DNA of 51,890 nucleotides from Bacteroidales bacterium. Lineage in GTDB: Bacteria > Bacteroidota > Bacteroidia > Bacteroidales > UBA3663. A program made the position numbers and the translations under genes. Numbering within the stretch: the first letter of the stretch is position 1; the number at the start of each line of letters is the position of its first letter. Below, in pieces: positions 1-7,419 of this stretch. Location: assembly GCA_004557315.1 (NCBI GenBank), contig SFEH01000016.1, positions 1-51,890 of the forward strand. The letters are read 5' to 3'. The notes beneath the pieces were generated by a model that had not been told where the DNA came from, ran no database searches, and saw only the letters and a list, made by a program, of their open reading frames with translations.

Positions 1-617
1 TCCTGAACCACGGTCGCCTCAAGCGGTGACAAGACAGGAGCGGTCTTGTTAAGTAAGATGCGTGCTCCTGACAACGGATCGACCTCCTCGGCATCTTCAG
101 GCACGTCAACCTTGCCTTTCACCATATTGATGAAACTGACCGACGAAAGCTGCATGTTGGCATCAAGTGCATCAAGACCGAATCGCTCCTGCTGCTCATA
201 TCGCTCGGCAAACGCCAACTCCAGATCGCTCGCAGCCTTGATGGAGTCGCTGAAGCGCACGACTGCCGAATCGAAGGTCTGTATGCTGTCGGTACTCACC
301 TGCCTGTCGAGCAATATTGTCTTCAGATTGTCGATATACAAGTCACGAAGCTCGCTCTGACGGGCAAGGCTATCGACACGAAGCGCACTCTCGACAACAA
401 AGGCGCGGTTGCGCATGTCGAGATAGCCAGGGAGATACTGACGTAGAGGTGTCGAGGTCACGACAACAAGGGCAAACAAGGCGATTGCCATTGCCAAAAG
501 CACGCCCACTATCACGGTGAGCCACACAGGCATCGAGAACGAAAAGACCACGCGGTCGTGCCTTTCGCTCAGCAACTGCAGCCTATAACGCCATTTTACT
601 TCTTTCTTTTCTGCCAT
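1..617 (-). CDS. M23-family peptidase, membrane-anchored N-terminal part (partial)
   Basis: The reading frame is open from an ATG at 617 down to the window edge, giving about 205 residues without the C-terminus. What is visible: a short basic cytoplasmic head (MAEKKEVKWRYR), one membrane segment at about residues 31-53, then a charged, probably coiled-coil periplasmic region. The last residues (APVLSPLEATVVQ) look like the linker entering an M23 lysostaphin-like domain. The catalytic H and D motifs would lie outside the window, so peptidase activity is inferred from the layout typical of Bacteroidales murein-hydrolase-like proteins. It is divergent from the ispD-like gene. A -7-like box (TATTTTTG) lies at 637-644 on the minus strand. 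Confidence 0.6.
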   Translation of the reverse strand, partial: MAEKKEVKWRYRLQLLSERHDRVVFSFSMPVWLTVIVGVLLAMAIALFALVVVTSTPLRQYLPGYLDMRNRAFVVESALRVDSLARQSELRDLYIDNLKTILLDRQVSTDSIQTFDSAVVRFSDSIKAASDLELAFAERYEQQERFGLDALDANMQLSSVSFINMVKGKVDVPEDAEEVDPLSGARILLNKTAPVLSPLEATVVQ

Positions 618-714
618 CTTTATTAATATTCAGGCGCAAAAATAATGAAAAAATACGACAAATGCCCTATTTTTGCTTTTTTTTGTATAACAAAAACACT
701 TTTATCTCATTTCT

Positions 715-746
715 TTTGGACAAACAACGATAATTTGACAACTTTG
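715..746 (+). promoter_or_regulatory. Bacteroidota-type promoter for the ispD-like gene
   Basis: TTTG at 715-718 and CAACTTTG at 739-746 (one mismatch to TAnnTTTG) are separated by 20 nt and lie 24 nt before the ATG. Confidence 0.5.
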
Positions 747-770
747 CAATAAAAAAACATATCATCATCT

Positions 771-1466
771 ATGAACGTTGCAGTATTATTGGCAGGCGGA
801 AGCGGCCGTCGCATGGGCGGTCCAGAGCCTAAACAATTTATCGAGATTGCTGGACGAACCATACTCGAACACAGCATTCGAGCCTTTCACCAGCACGAGG
901 GTATCGACAGGATAATCATCGTGTCACATGCCGACTATATCAACAGGGTGAAGGAGATAGCTCGTCAATACACAAAAGTGACCGACGTGGTGGCTGGCGG
1001 AAAAGAACGATACGACTCTACTCTCAACGCCATCAAGACAGCGTCAGAGGGCGACAGGCTCCTGATTCACGACTCGGTGCGCCCACTGGTCTCTCAGCGC
1101 ATCATAACCGACTGTCTTGCAGCACTCAGCAACTACAATGCCGTCGATGTGGCTGTAGCTTGTACCGACACCATCATCGAGGTCAACGACGAAGGACACA
1201 TCTGCCGCATCCCTCTGCGCTCCACTCTGCGAAATGTGCAGACCCCACAATGCTTTGCCTACGAGACAATCAAACGAGCATACGAGATTGGACTTCGTGA
1301 CCCCGGCTTCATCACTACCGACGACTGCGGAGTAGTCCATCGCTATATGCCCGATGAGCCTATATTCGTGGTCGAAGGCGACACAACCAACATCAAGGTC
1401 ACCTTTCCTGCCGACCTCATTCTTGCCAACAATATTCTGGGAGAGCAAAAGCATCACCATTTATAG
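771..1466 (+). CDS. ispD: IspD/TarI-family cytidylyltransferase (2-C-methyl-D-erythritol 4-phosphate cytidylyltransferase-like)
   Basis: 231 residues, full length for the family. The nucleotide-binding loop is LLAGGSGRRMG at residues 6-16, followed by PKQF. Other family motifs are GGKERYDS, HDSVRP, QTPQ and NIKVT near the end. The family transfers CMP to a polyol phosphate: methylerythritol phosphate for isoprenoids (IspD) or ribitol phosphate for polymers (TarI). The segment ATDD-like TTDDCGVV...PDEPIFVVEGD resembles TarI proteins as much as classical IspD, so the substrate is uncertain. It has its own promoter; the following gene has another, so it may be monocistronic. Confidence 0.8.
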   Translation: MNVAVLLAGGSGRRMGGPEPKQFIEIAGRTILEHSIRAFHQHEGIDRIIIVSHADYINRVKEIARQYTKVTDVVAGGKERYDSTLNAIKTASEGDRLLIHDSVRPLVSQRIITDCLAALSNYNAVDVAVACTDTIIEVNDEGHICRIPLRSTLRNVQTPQCFAYETIKRAYEIGLRDPGFITTDDCGVVHRYMPDEPIFVVEGDTTNIKVTFPADLILANNILGEQKHHHL

Positions 1467-1493
1467 GTATTTTGCAAAACGGCAATGCAATAA

Positions 1494-1525
1494 TTTGCAA
1501 ATATGAAGTTTTGTTGCTATCTTTG
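1494..1525 (+). promoter_or_regulatory. Bacteroidota-type promoter for the RidA-family gene
   Basis: TTTG at 1494-1497, 20 nt spacer, TATCTTTG at 1518-1525. The 22 nt to the ATG at 1547 supports that start over the upstream in-frame codon at 1472, which would precede the promoter. Confidence 0.7.
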
Positions 1526-1546
1526 CGCACAAAATTCCACACTGAC

Positions 1547-2578
1547 ATGAACATATCCTATCCACAATATAATGTACTCGCTGAAGTCAGCGAATTTCGT
1601 CCAGAGGGCAAGACTGCCGAGATCTATGCATTGTTCCATATAGAGGCAGCCGAAGGCGAACTATTTGAGTCACAAGTAGAAAAGATCAACAAAGCCAAGC
1701 AGGAGTTTGCCGCAAGTCTTGGAAGCGACGCATCGATAGTATTCGAGCGTTACCTCCTGAGCGACATAGCCAATCAGGTGAAGGCTACCGAACAGTATGC
1801 CAATGCCGTCACTGCGGTCTCTCACATCAAGCAGGAGCCTCTCGATGGCAGCAAGGTGGCTTTGCTCACATATTTCACCATCGGCACATCGGTAGAGCGA
1901 GAGGACAACACGACCATCGTCGAAAGCAACGGCTACACACATCTCTGGACCACCGATATGATGACCGAAGAAGGCGACAGCTACCTTCAGACCCACAAGC
2001 TGCTGTTCGAATACGAGGATATGCTCAAGCAGCACGGGGCTAACCTTGCCGGCAACTGTCTGCGCACTTGGTTCTTCGTGCGCGATGTCGATAGCAACTA
2101 TGCAGGACTCGTCAAGGGCAGAAAGGAGCATTTCGACCATATCGGGCTGACTCCCCAGACTCATCTCCAGGCTCTCACACATCTCAATCCGACCTACGAA
2201 TATGGCGTGACCTTCGAGCGAGGCACCAAGGTGACATACGGCGACCGCGCCCATGTCTGGATAAGCGGAACAGCCAGCATCGACAACAAAGGTCAGATCC
2301 TGCATGTGGGCAATGTCAGCAAACAGGCTGAACGCATGTGGGAGAATGTCGAGATGCTGCTCAAAGAGGGCGATGCCACTTACGATGACGTGGCATATAT
2401 GATAGTCTATCTGCGCGATATTGCCGATTACACAACAGTCAAGTCGCTCTACGACAAGCGTTTCCCTAACAAGCCGAAAGTCTTTGTCCACGCTCCTGTG
2501 TGTCGTCCAGGATGGCTCATAGAGATGGAATGTGTGGCAATAGTGCCAACTGGCGACTGCCGTTTCCCAAACTATTAA
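1547..2578 (+). CDS. RidA/YjgF-family protein with long N-terminal domain
   Basis: 343 residues from the ATG at 1547, which sits just after a good promoter; the frame is open further upstream but that part would be untranscribed. The C-terminal ~125 residues form a RidA/YjgF fold: GTASID, a run of KQAERMWENVEMLLKEG, MIVYLRDIADY, and the closing VFVHAPVCRPGWLIEMEC, which holds the conserved C-R-P/E-C pocket. The preceding ~200 residues, including RTWFFVRDVD, look like a second, diverged RidA-type half, as in the chorismatase-like double-domain arrangement. RidA proteins hydrolyse reactive enamines; the activity of this longer form is unknown. A NUDIX gene follows 14 nt downstream, probably in the same transcript. 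Confidence 0.65.
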   Translation: MNISYPQYNVLAEVSEFRPEGKTAEIYALFHIEAAEGELFESQVEKINKAKQEFAASLGSDASIVFERYLLSDIANQVKATEQYANAVTAVSHIKQEPLDGSKVALLTYFTIGTSVEREDNTTIVESNGYTHLWTTDMMTEEGDSYLQTHKLLFEYEDMLKQHGANLAGNCLRTWFFVRDVDSNYAGLVKGRKEHFDHIGLTPQTHLQALTHLNPTYEYGVTFERGTKVTYGDRAHVWISGTASIDNKGQILHVGNVSKQAERMWENVEMLLKEGDATYDDVAYMIVYLRDIADYTTVKSLYDKRFPNKPKVFVHAPVCRPGWLIEMECVAIVPTGDCRFPNY

Positions 2579-2592
2579 TTGCTATTTGACCA

Positions 2593-3126
2593 TTGGAACC
2601 AAACAACCCTCTATACCGTTTTCATTTCTGTCCTATCTGCGGGTCGAACAACTTTGAGGAACATGCGTGGAACGCCCGCCGCTGCAAGGATTGTGGATTC
2701 ACGCTCTATACCAATCCGCGCGGAGCCACCGTGGCGGTCATCATCAATGAAAAGGATGAGCTGCTGGTAGGCACACGTGTCAACGAACCTGCCAAGGGCA
2801 CATACGACCTTGTGGGCGGATTCATGGATCTCAACGAGACCGCCGAGCAGGCCATGATCCGCGAGATAGAAGAAGAGTCGGGCATCAAGGTGGCCGAGTC
2901 ACAGTTGCGATACCTCTTCTCGCAGCCCAACCAATATCCTTATTCGGGCATTGTCTGTCACACCATCGACCTGTTCTTCGAATGTCGCATCGAAAGCAGC
3001 ACACACATCAAGAGCATGGACGACATCGCTGGTCTGCAATGGATTCCCATCAAAGACCTCGATGTCGAGAAGATCGGACTCAACTCGGTCAGGAAAGGAC
3101 TGAAGCAATACCTCCAGTCAAGATAG
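2593..3126 (+). CDS. NUDIX hydrolase with N-terminal zinc ribbon
   Basis: 177 residues. An N-terminal CPIC...CKDC zinc ribbon (residues 13-35) precedes a NUDIX domain with a complete box: G-x5-E-x7-REIEEESGI at about residues 75-97. Such proteins hydrolyse nucleoside diphosphates linked to another moiety; zinc-ribbon members include NADH pyrophosphatase-like enzymes, but the substrate cannot be read here. The start must be TTG at 2593: an in-frame stop lies at 2587-2589 and the next ATG falls within the NUDIX box. It trails the RidA-family gene by 14 nt and is convergent with the radical SAM gene. Confidence 0.85.
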   Translation: MEPNNPLYRFHFCPICGSNNFEEHAWNARRCKDCGFTLYTNPRGATVAVIINEKDELLVGTRVNEPAKGTYDLVGGFMDLNETAEQAMIREIEEESGIKVAESQLRYLFSQPNQYPYSGIVCHTIDLFFECRIESSTHIKSMDDIAGLQWIPIKDLDVEKIGLNSVRKGLKQYLQSR

Positions 3127-3141
3127 GCCTGTCAGCTACAT

Positions 3142-4323
3142 TCACAGTTGAAGCATGATATTGGCAGGAGGACGCTGGTTTTCTATCTCCCGTTTCATAA
3201 ACTCCATATACGGTGCTACATGTTCGTAGAAACGGTAATAACCTCTGCACAGATAATTCAATCCAGCTTCTCCATCTGCTGTTGTAGCTAAACGGTTTTT
3301 CGGACATTCTCCATTACAAGCAAAGCGATAGCGGCACTCCTTGCACTGTCGCGGCAAAGACTTGCTCTTCAGCTCACTGAAGCGTTGCTGCTGCTCACCA
3401 TACAGCATCTCGGTGAGTGTTGTCTCACGTATGTTGCCTAACTTATACTCTGGAAATACGAAATGGTCGCACGAATAGACATCGCCATTATACTCCATCA
3501 CCCCAGCATGTCCGCATTCTCGCGAATAGACACAGATACCAGGAGCCACGCCACACCAGTTGGCCACATCATGCCGCACCCATTCGTCGAATATTGCGCA
3601 AAGGAAATCGCCCCATTTCTCTGGAGTCACCGAAAAATCGGCAAGCGGCAGCCGCTCATCGCCTATATGAGCTAGCCTGCGTCCGTCGTCATGCGACGTC
3701 AGGCGTTCGACGATTGGCGCGAACTGCAGGTACTGGCAACCATTGTCGCGGAAGAAACGATAGAACTCAAGCGGATGATCGGCATTGAAGTCGTTGACCA
3801 CCGCCATGGCATTCCACTCGACATGATGCTTCTTGAGTAGCTCTATGCCTCGCCTCACCTTGTAGAACGACGGTCGTCCGTCGGCCGAACGGCGGTACTT
3901 GTCATGAAACTCCTGCGGACCATCGATCGAGATGCCCACAAGCCAGCCATTCTCCCTGAAGAACTCACACCATTCGTCGGTCAGCATGGTGCCATTGGTC
4001 TGTATGCTGTTGCTTATCCGATAGCCTCGGCCATACATGCGCTGATAAGCCATCGCCTTGCGATAGAACGAAAGCGGTCGCATCAGAGGCTCACCACCAT
4101 GCCAAGTGAACAGAACCTCAGGCTGCGTCTGCGACTCAATGTACTGCCGCGTGAACTCCTGCAGCATCTCATCACTCATCGTGTGACGCGGATCGTCGGG
4201 ATAAAGACACGACTTCTCAAGATAGTAGCAGTATTTGCAACGCAGGTTGCAATGAGCGCCAGCAGGCTTCGCCATCACATACAGCGGACGTGAAAAAGGA
4301 GCAATTGTCGTTTCCATAGTCAT
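3142..4323 (-). CDS. Anaerobic sulfatase-maturase-type radical SAM/SPASM protein
   Basis: 393 residues from the ATG at 4323 (an alternative ATG lies at 4317). The radical SAM cluster motif is CNLRCKYCYY close to the N-terminus, followed by TWHGGEP. The C-terminal half carries the SPASM cysteines (GICVYSRECG, GDVYSCDHFV, CKECRYRFACNGECPKNR). Enzymes of this type oxidise a Cys or Ser in sulfatases to formylglycine in anaerobes, which gut Bacteroidales need to use sulfated glycans; some relatives modify other peptides. No sulfatase gene lies nearby. Its promoter (4336-4366) leaves a very short leader. It is convergent with the NUDIX gene, 15 nt apart. Confidence 0.82.
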   Translation of the reverse strand: MTMETTIAPFSRPLYVMAKPAGAHCNLRCKYCYYLEKSCLYPDDPRHTMSDEMLQEFTRQYIESQTQPEVLFTWHGGEPLMRPLSFYRKAMAYQRMYGRGYRISNSIQTNGTMLTDEWCEFFRENGWLVGISIDGPQEFHDKYRRSADGRPSFYKVRRGIELLKKHHVEWNAMAVVNDFNADHPLEFYRFFRDNGCQYLQFAPIVERLTSHDDGRRLAHIGDERLPLADFSVTPEKWGDFLCAIFDEWVRHDVANWCGVAPGICVYSRECGHAGVMEYNGDVYSCDHFVFPEYKLGNIRETTLTEMLYGEQQQRFSELKSKSLPRQCKECRYRFACNGECPKNRLATTADGEAGLNYLCRGYYRFYEHVAPYMEFMKREIENQRPPANIMLQL

Positions 4324-4335
4324 TCTTTTATGGCA

Positions 4336-4366
4336 CAAAGATAAGCTTATACATGATAATAACAAA
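4336..4366 (-). promoter_or_regulatory. Bacteroidota-type promoter for the radical SAM gene
   Basis: On the minus strand TTTG (4363-4366), 19 nt, TATCTTTG (4336-4343). The predicted transcript starts only about 6-12 nt before the ATG, so the mRNA is almost leaderless. Confidence 0.7.
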
Positions 4367-4399
4367 GAATAGGCGGATAAAAATGCATAAATGAGCAAC

Positions 4400-4433
4400 A
4401 AAAAAGCTTAGTCACATCGACTAAGCTCTTTTT
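4400..4433 (-). terminator. Intrinsic terminator ending the candidate sRNA / miaA transcript
   Basis: Perfect 9-bp stem AGCTTAGTC/GACTAAGCT (4405-4413 with 4419-4427), 5-nt loop. On the minus strand it is followed by a run of T; the plus strand also has a T run, so it may act both ways. Confidence 0.8.
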
Positions 4434-4547
4434 GAAAATGAAATGTATCTTTTCACCCGTTTATCAGGGTATTAGATTTTAAGGCAATAAAGAAACTACT
4501 TTTGTTACGTTATTTTAAGGTATTGTGTTATGGTTATGCATTTTAAG
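4400..4547 (-). ncRNA. Candidate small RNA between miaA and the radical SAM gene
   Basis: A minus-strand promoter (TAACTTTG at 4554-4561, CTTG at 4582-4585, 20 nt spacer) predicts a start near 4547 and the perfect terminator at 4400-4433 gives an end, so a transcript of about 148 nt. It has no convincing ORF, only an ATG followed by a stop after 8 codons. It carries three copies of CCTTAAAA (complements of 4541-4548, 4513-4520, 4477-4484), the first at the very 5' end. It could instead be just the miaA 3' UTR with a chance promoter. Confidence 0.4.
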
Positions 4548-4674
4548 GTACGGCAAAGTTATGCCAAAAAAAGTGATTCTGCAAGGAAAGCGCAACAAAT
4601 CATGCCCAAAAACATTTTTTTTGACTTTTTTCAATCAAAAACATGTTGTAAAACATAGTTTTCGTATGTTAACC

Positions 4675-5574
4675 TTACATATTGCCAGCAAAACTGAGTA
4701 TTTCGTTGGTCTGCGACGGGTCAAACCAATGTATTTCCTTATCGCGCTTGAACCATGTCATCTGCTTTTTACTGTAGATATGAGTATTGTGACAGATGCG
4801 CTCTTGCGCCTGCTCGAGGGTATATTGTCCTTCAAAATACATAAACATCTCCTTCATGCCAACCGTGTTGAGCGAGTTCAGATGACGCATCGGGAAGACA
4901 CGCCTCGCCTCTGCCTCCAACCCGTCGTCGAGCATCTGCTGCACTCGCTTGTCGATACGCCCGTACAGTTCCTGACGCTCCCTCTGCAGGCCTATCTGAA
5001 CGATGCGGAACGGACGTTCCTTGCGTGCGCCAGTGTGAAACGAACTGAACGGACGACCTGTCGAGAGGCACATCTCCACACCGTGAATCACTCTCTGTGT
5101 ATTGCGCTTATCCACACGGGCATAATAGTCGGGATCGAGCAGGCAAAGCTGCGCTAGCAATGGCTCCAAGCCCGATATTTCATATTGTTCGCGCACACTC
5201 GCACGTATGTAAGGATCAACATCGGGCATGTCGTCAATTCCTTTGACCACAGCATCGATATACATCATCGACCCTCCCGTCATCACCACAGTGTCGAGCT
5301 CCGTGAAGAGTCGTTCGAGCAAAGACATCGTCTCGATCTCAAACTGCGCTGCGCTGAACTTCTCGTCCAAGGCATGTGTGCCCACGAAATAGTGGCGAAC
5401 CCTCGCCTGCTGGGCTGGCGTAGCAGCTGCCGTGCAGATAGGGATGTCACGGTAGATTTGGCGCGAGTCAGCACTGATGATCGGGCTCCCGAAGTGCTCG
5501 GCAATCTGCAACGACAGTTCGGTCTTGCCGACTCCAGTAGGGCCAAGTATTACAAGCAGAGTTTTAGTTTTCAT
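4675..5574 (-). CDS. miaA: tRNA dimethylallyltransferase MiaA
   Basis: 299 residues, usual for MiaA, starting at MKTKTLLVILGPTGVGKTELS. The P-loop GPTGVGKT, the SADSRQIYRD motif and GGSMMYIDAV (TGGTGLYI-type) are all present, as is the TRQYAKRQxTWF-type end (HIYSKKQMTWFKR). MiaA adds the isoprenoid group to A37 of tRNAs that read U-starting codons. The ATG at 5574 is chosen because it lies directly before the P-loop strand; the extension to 5640 would run over the promoter. It is divergent from the AGCS symporter gene. A -7 box TATATTTG lies at 5598-5605 on the minus strand with TTTG at 5628-5631. Confidence 0.95.
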   Translation of the reverse strand: MKTKTLLVILGPTGVGKTELSLQIAEHFGSPIISADSRQIYRDIPICTAAATPAQQARVRHYFVGTHALDEKFSAAQFEIETMSLLERLFTELDTVVMTGGSMMYIDAVVKGIDDMPDVDPYIRASVREQYEISGLEPLLAQLCLLDPDYYARVDKRNTQRVIHGVEMCLSTGRPFSSFHTGARKERPFRIVQIGLQRERQELYGRIDKRVQQMLDDGLEAEARRVFPMRHLNSLNTVGMKEMFMYFEGQYTLEQAQERICHNTHIYSKKQMTWFKRDKEIHWFDPSQTNEILSFAGNM

Positions 5575-5597
5575 TTCATATACTGATATTATGCGTG

Positions 5598-5631
5598 CAA
5601 ATATATGAAAAATCTTCCAAAATGTTGCAAA
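5598..5631 (-). promoter_or_regulatory. Promoter for miaA
   Basis: TATATTTG (5598-5605) with TTTG (5628-5631) on the minus strand; the 22-nt spacer is slightly long. Confidence 0.45.
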
Positions 5632-5655
5632 TTTACACACAAAACCATATCTTTG
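5625..5655 (+). promoter_or_regulatory. Promoter for the first AGCS symporter
   Basis: TATCTTTG at 5648-5655 with a TTG-type -33 element at 5625-5627; the ATG at 5676 is 20 nt downstream. It overlaps the miaA promoter on the other strand, so the two genes may compete for polymerase. Confidence 0.55.
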
Positions 5656-5675
5656 CCAAAAGAATTGTGTTGGTT

Positions 5676-7064
5676 ATGTATGAATTTCTTTCTTTTATCA
5701 ATGGCTACCTATGGGGTTGGCCAATGATAGTGTTGCTTGTAGGCACACACCTTTTCCTGACTATCCGTCTGAAGTTTCCACAACGCCACATCTTCAAGGC
5801 GATTCGCATCAGCGTAAAGCGCGACAAGGGGGCTGACGGTGACGTGAGCCAATTCAGTGCCTTAGCCACAGGACTGGCTGCCACCATCGGCACAGGCAAC
5901 ATCATTGGTGTTGCCACGGCTGTGACCATGGGAGGACCTGGTGCCGTCTTCTGGTGCTGGTTCACTGGCATCCTGGGCATTGCCACCAAGTATTCCGAAG
6001 GTCTGCTGGCTGTCAAGTACCGTGTGCGTCTCAAGGACGGACAGATGCGAGGTGGACCGATGTATGCCATCGAGCGTGGCATGCACTGCAAATGGCTTGC
6101 GGTGGCGTTTGCCGTCTTCACGTTCATCGCATCGTTTGGCATCGGCTGTGTCACCCAGAGCAACGCCATTTCGGTGGCAATGTCTGAATACGGCTTCGAT
6201 CCGCTTGTGGTGGGCGGACTCCTTGCGCTCATGCTTGCCCTCGTGGTCATATTCGGAGTCAAAGGCATCGCAAAGGTCTGCGAGGCCTTAGTGCCTTTTA
6301 TGGCTTTGTTCTATATCATAGGCTGCATTGCCGTGCTTTACATCAATGCCGACTACATCCTGCCTGCCCTCAAGGTCATCCTGACATCTGCTTTCTCTGA
6401 ACAGGCAGCCACTGGCGGATTCGTTGGCTCGACCATCATGCTCGCAATGCGCTTTGGTATTGCCCGCGGACTCTTTTCCAACGAGGCAGGACTCGGCTCC
6501 GCTCCTATCGTAGCAGCCGCTGCACGCACCAAGAACCCTGTCCGACAGGCCTTGGTTAGCTCAACGTCGGTATTCTGGGACACTGTGATCATCTGCGCCA
6601 TGACTGGTCTGGTACTTGTTTCAACCATCCTTTCGCCCAATGGCATCGACTCAACATCGGGAGCCGAACTGACCAAGCATGCCTTCTCTCAGATTCCTTT
6701 GACAGTCGGCCGACTCAACCTCGGCTCGATAATGCTCTCTATAGCCATCTTCACTTTTGCCTTCAGCACCATCTTAGGCTGGAGCTATTATGGAGAAAAG
6801 GCACTCGAATATCTCTGCGGTTCGCACTATCGCGCTGGCCGCCTCATCTTCCGCTCTCTGTTCATCATTGTCACATTTGGCGGTGCTATATGGACAGTAC
6901 AGGTGGTATGGGCATTTGGCGACTTTGCCAACGCACTGATGGCAATACCTAACCTCATCTGCCTTATCTGTCTGAGCGGAGTGCTGGTCAAAGAAACACG
7001 CAAATACCTGTGGAACGGACGACTTGACGACGAAAGTGAGGACGAAATCATTACAAAAAAGTGA
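5676..7064 (+). CDS. Sodium:alanine symporter family (AGCS) transporter
   Basis: 462 residues with about ten hydrophobic segments. The AGCS signature is clear: FSALATGLAATIGTGNIIGVATA, GGPGAVFW, the conserved GGPMYAIERG, and FSNEAGLGSAPIVAAAA in the second half. Family members import alanine or glycine with sodium across the inner membrane. The start at 5676 fits the promoter and the conserved N-terminus; the open frame from 5595 includes untranscribed sequence. A second, diverged AGCS gene lies at 29274-30719 in the same window. The C-terminus ends in an acidic tail followed by lysines. Confidence 0.92.
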   Translation: MYEFLSFINGYLWGWPMIVLLVGTHLFLTIRLKFPQRHIFKAIRISVKRDKGADGDVSQFSALATGLAATIGTGNIIGVATAVTMGGPGAVFWCWFTGILGIATKYSEGLLAVKYRVRLKDGQMRGGPMYAIERGMHCKWLAVAFAVFTFIASFGIGCVTQSNAISVAMSEYGFDPLVVGGLLALMLALVVIFGVKGIAKVCEALVPFMALFYIIGCIAVLYINADYILPALKVILTSAFSEQAATGGFVGSTIMLAMRFGIARGLFSNEAGLGSAPIVAAAARTKNPVRQALVSSTSVFWDTVIICAMTGLVLVSTILSPNGIDSTSGAELTKHAFSQIPLTVGRLNLGSIMLSIAIFTFAFSTILGWSYYGEKALEYLCGSHYRAGRLIFRSLFIIVTFGGAIWTVQVVWAFGDFANALMAIPNLICLICLSGVLVKETRKYLWNGRLDDESEDEIITKK

Positions 7065-7099
7065 TTTCTCAGAAAAAAAGTAAAATTTTAGTCAAAAAA

Positions 7100-7131
7100 T
7101 TTGGGAATATCGAATATTTGATCTATCTTTG
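7100..7131 (+). promoter_or_regulatory. Promoter for tRNA-Glu
   Basis: TTTG at 7100-7103, 20 nt, TATCTTTG at 7124-7131, 37 nt before the mature tRNA 5' end. Confidence 0.65.
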
Positions 7132-7168
7132 CACCCGCAAAACGGCAAATAGAAATATTTCCTAATTT

Positions 7169-7240
7169 GGCGCTTTCATCTAGCGGTTAGGATACCGGCC
7201 TCTCACGCCGGGTACACGGGTTCGAGTCCCGTAGGCGCTA
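7169..7240 (+). tRNA. tRNA-Glu (anticodon CTC)
   Basis: The 72-nt cloverleaf has acceptor GGCGCTT/AGGCGCT (with G-U pairs), anticodon stem CCGGC/GCCGG with loop CTCTCAC (anticodon CTC, reads GAG), a T-arm with GGTTCGAGTCC, and discriminator A. No CCA is encoded. A CTC tRNA-Glu is the minor isoacceptor; a TTC one is expected elsewhere. Confidence 0.93.
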
Positions 7241-7247
7241 CAATCAA

Positions 7248-7277
7248 CGTATCAAGCCAGTCTTGGTACGTTTTTTT
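7248..7277 (+). terminator. Intrinsic terminator after tRNA-Glu
   Basis: Stem CGTATCAAG/CTTGGTACG (one G-U pair) around a 5-nt loop, followed directly by seven T. Confidence 0.8.
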
Positions 7278-7291
7278 GTTAACTTTCAGAA

Positions 7292-7404
7292 ATTAACAGG
7301 AGTTTATGGAAGTTGACGGACAATAGTCGTTCTTGCAAATGCAGCCAAAGTGAAAAGGAAATGACGAAATGCATTTGTCCGCTTACTCCCACTAACTCCA
7401 ATTA
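7292..7404. repeat. Long imperfect inverted repeat between tRNA-Glu and the DHH gene
   Basis: Arms at about 7292-7322 and 7375-7404 match imperfectly: both arms, read outward-in, share TTAA, GGAGTT, TGG, AGT and CGGACAA in the same order. Within the loop AAATGCA (7337-7343) can pair with TGCATTT (7369-7375). It could be a decayed miniature element or a structured 5' leader of the downstream gene. Confidence 0.55.
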
Positions 7405-7419
7405 AATCCAACAAAAAAT

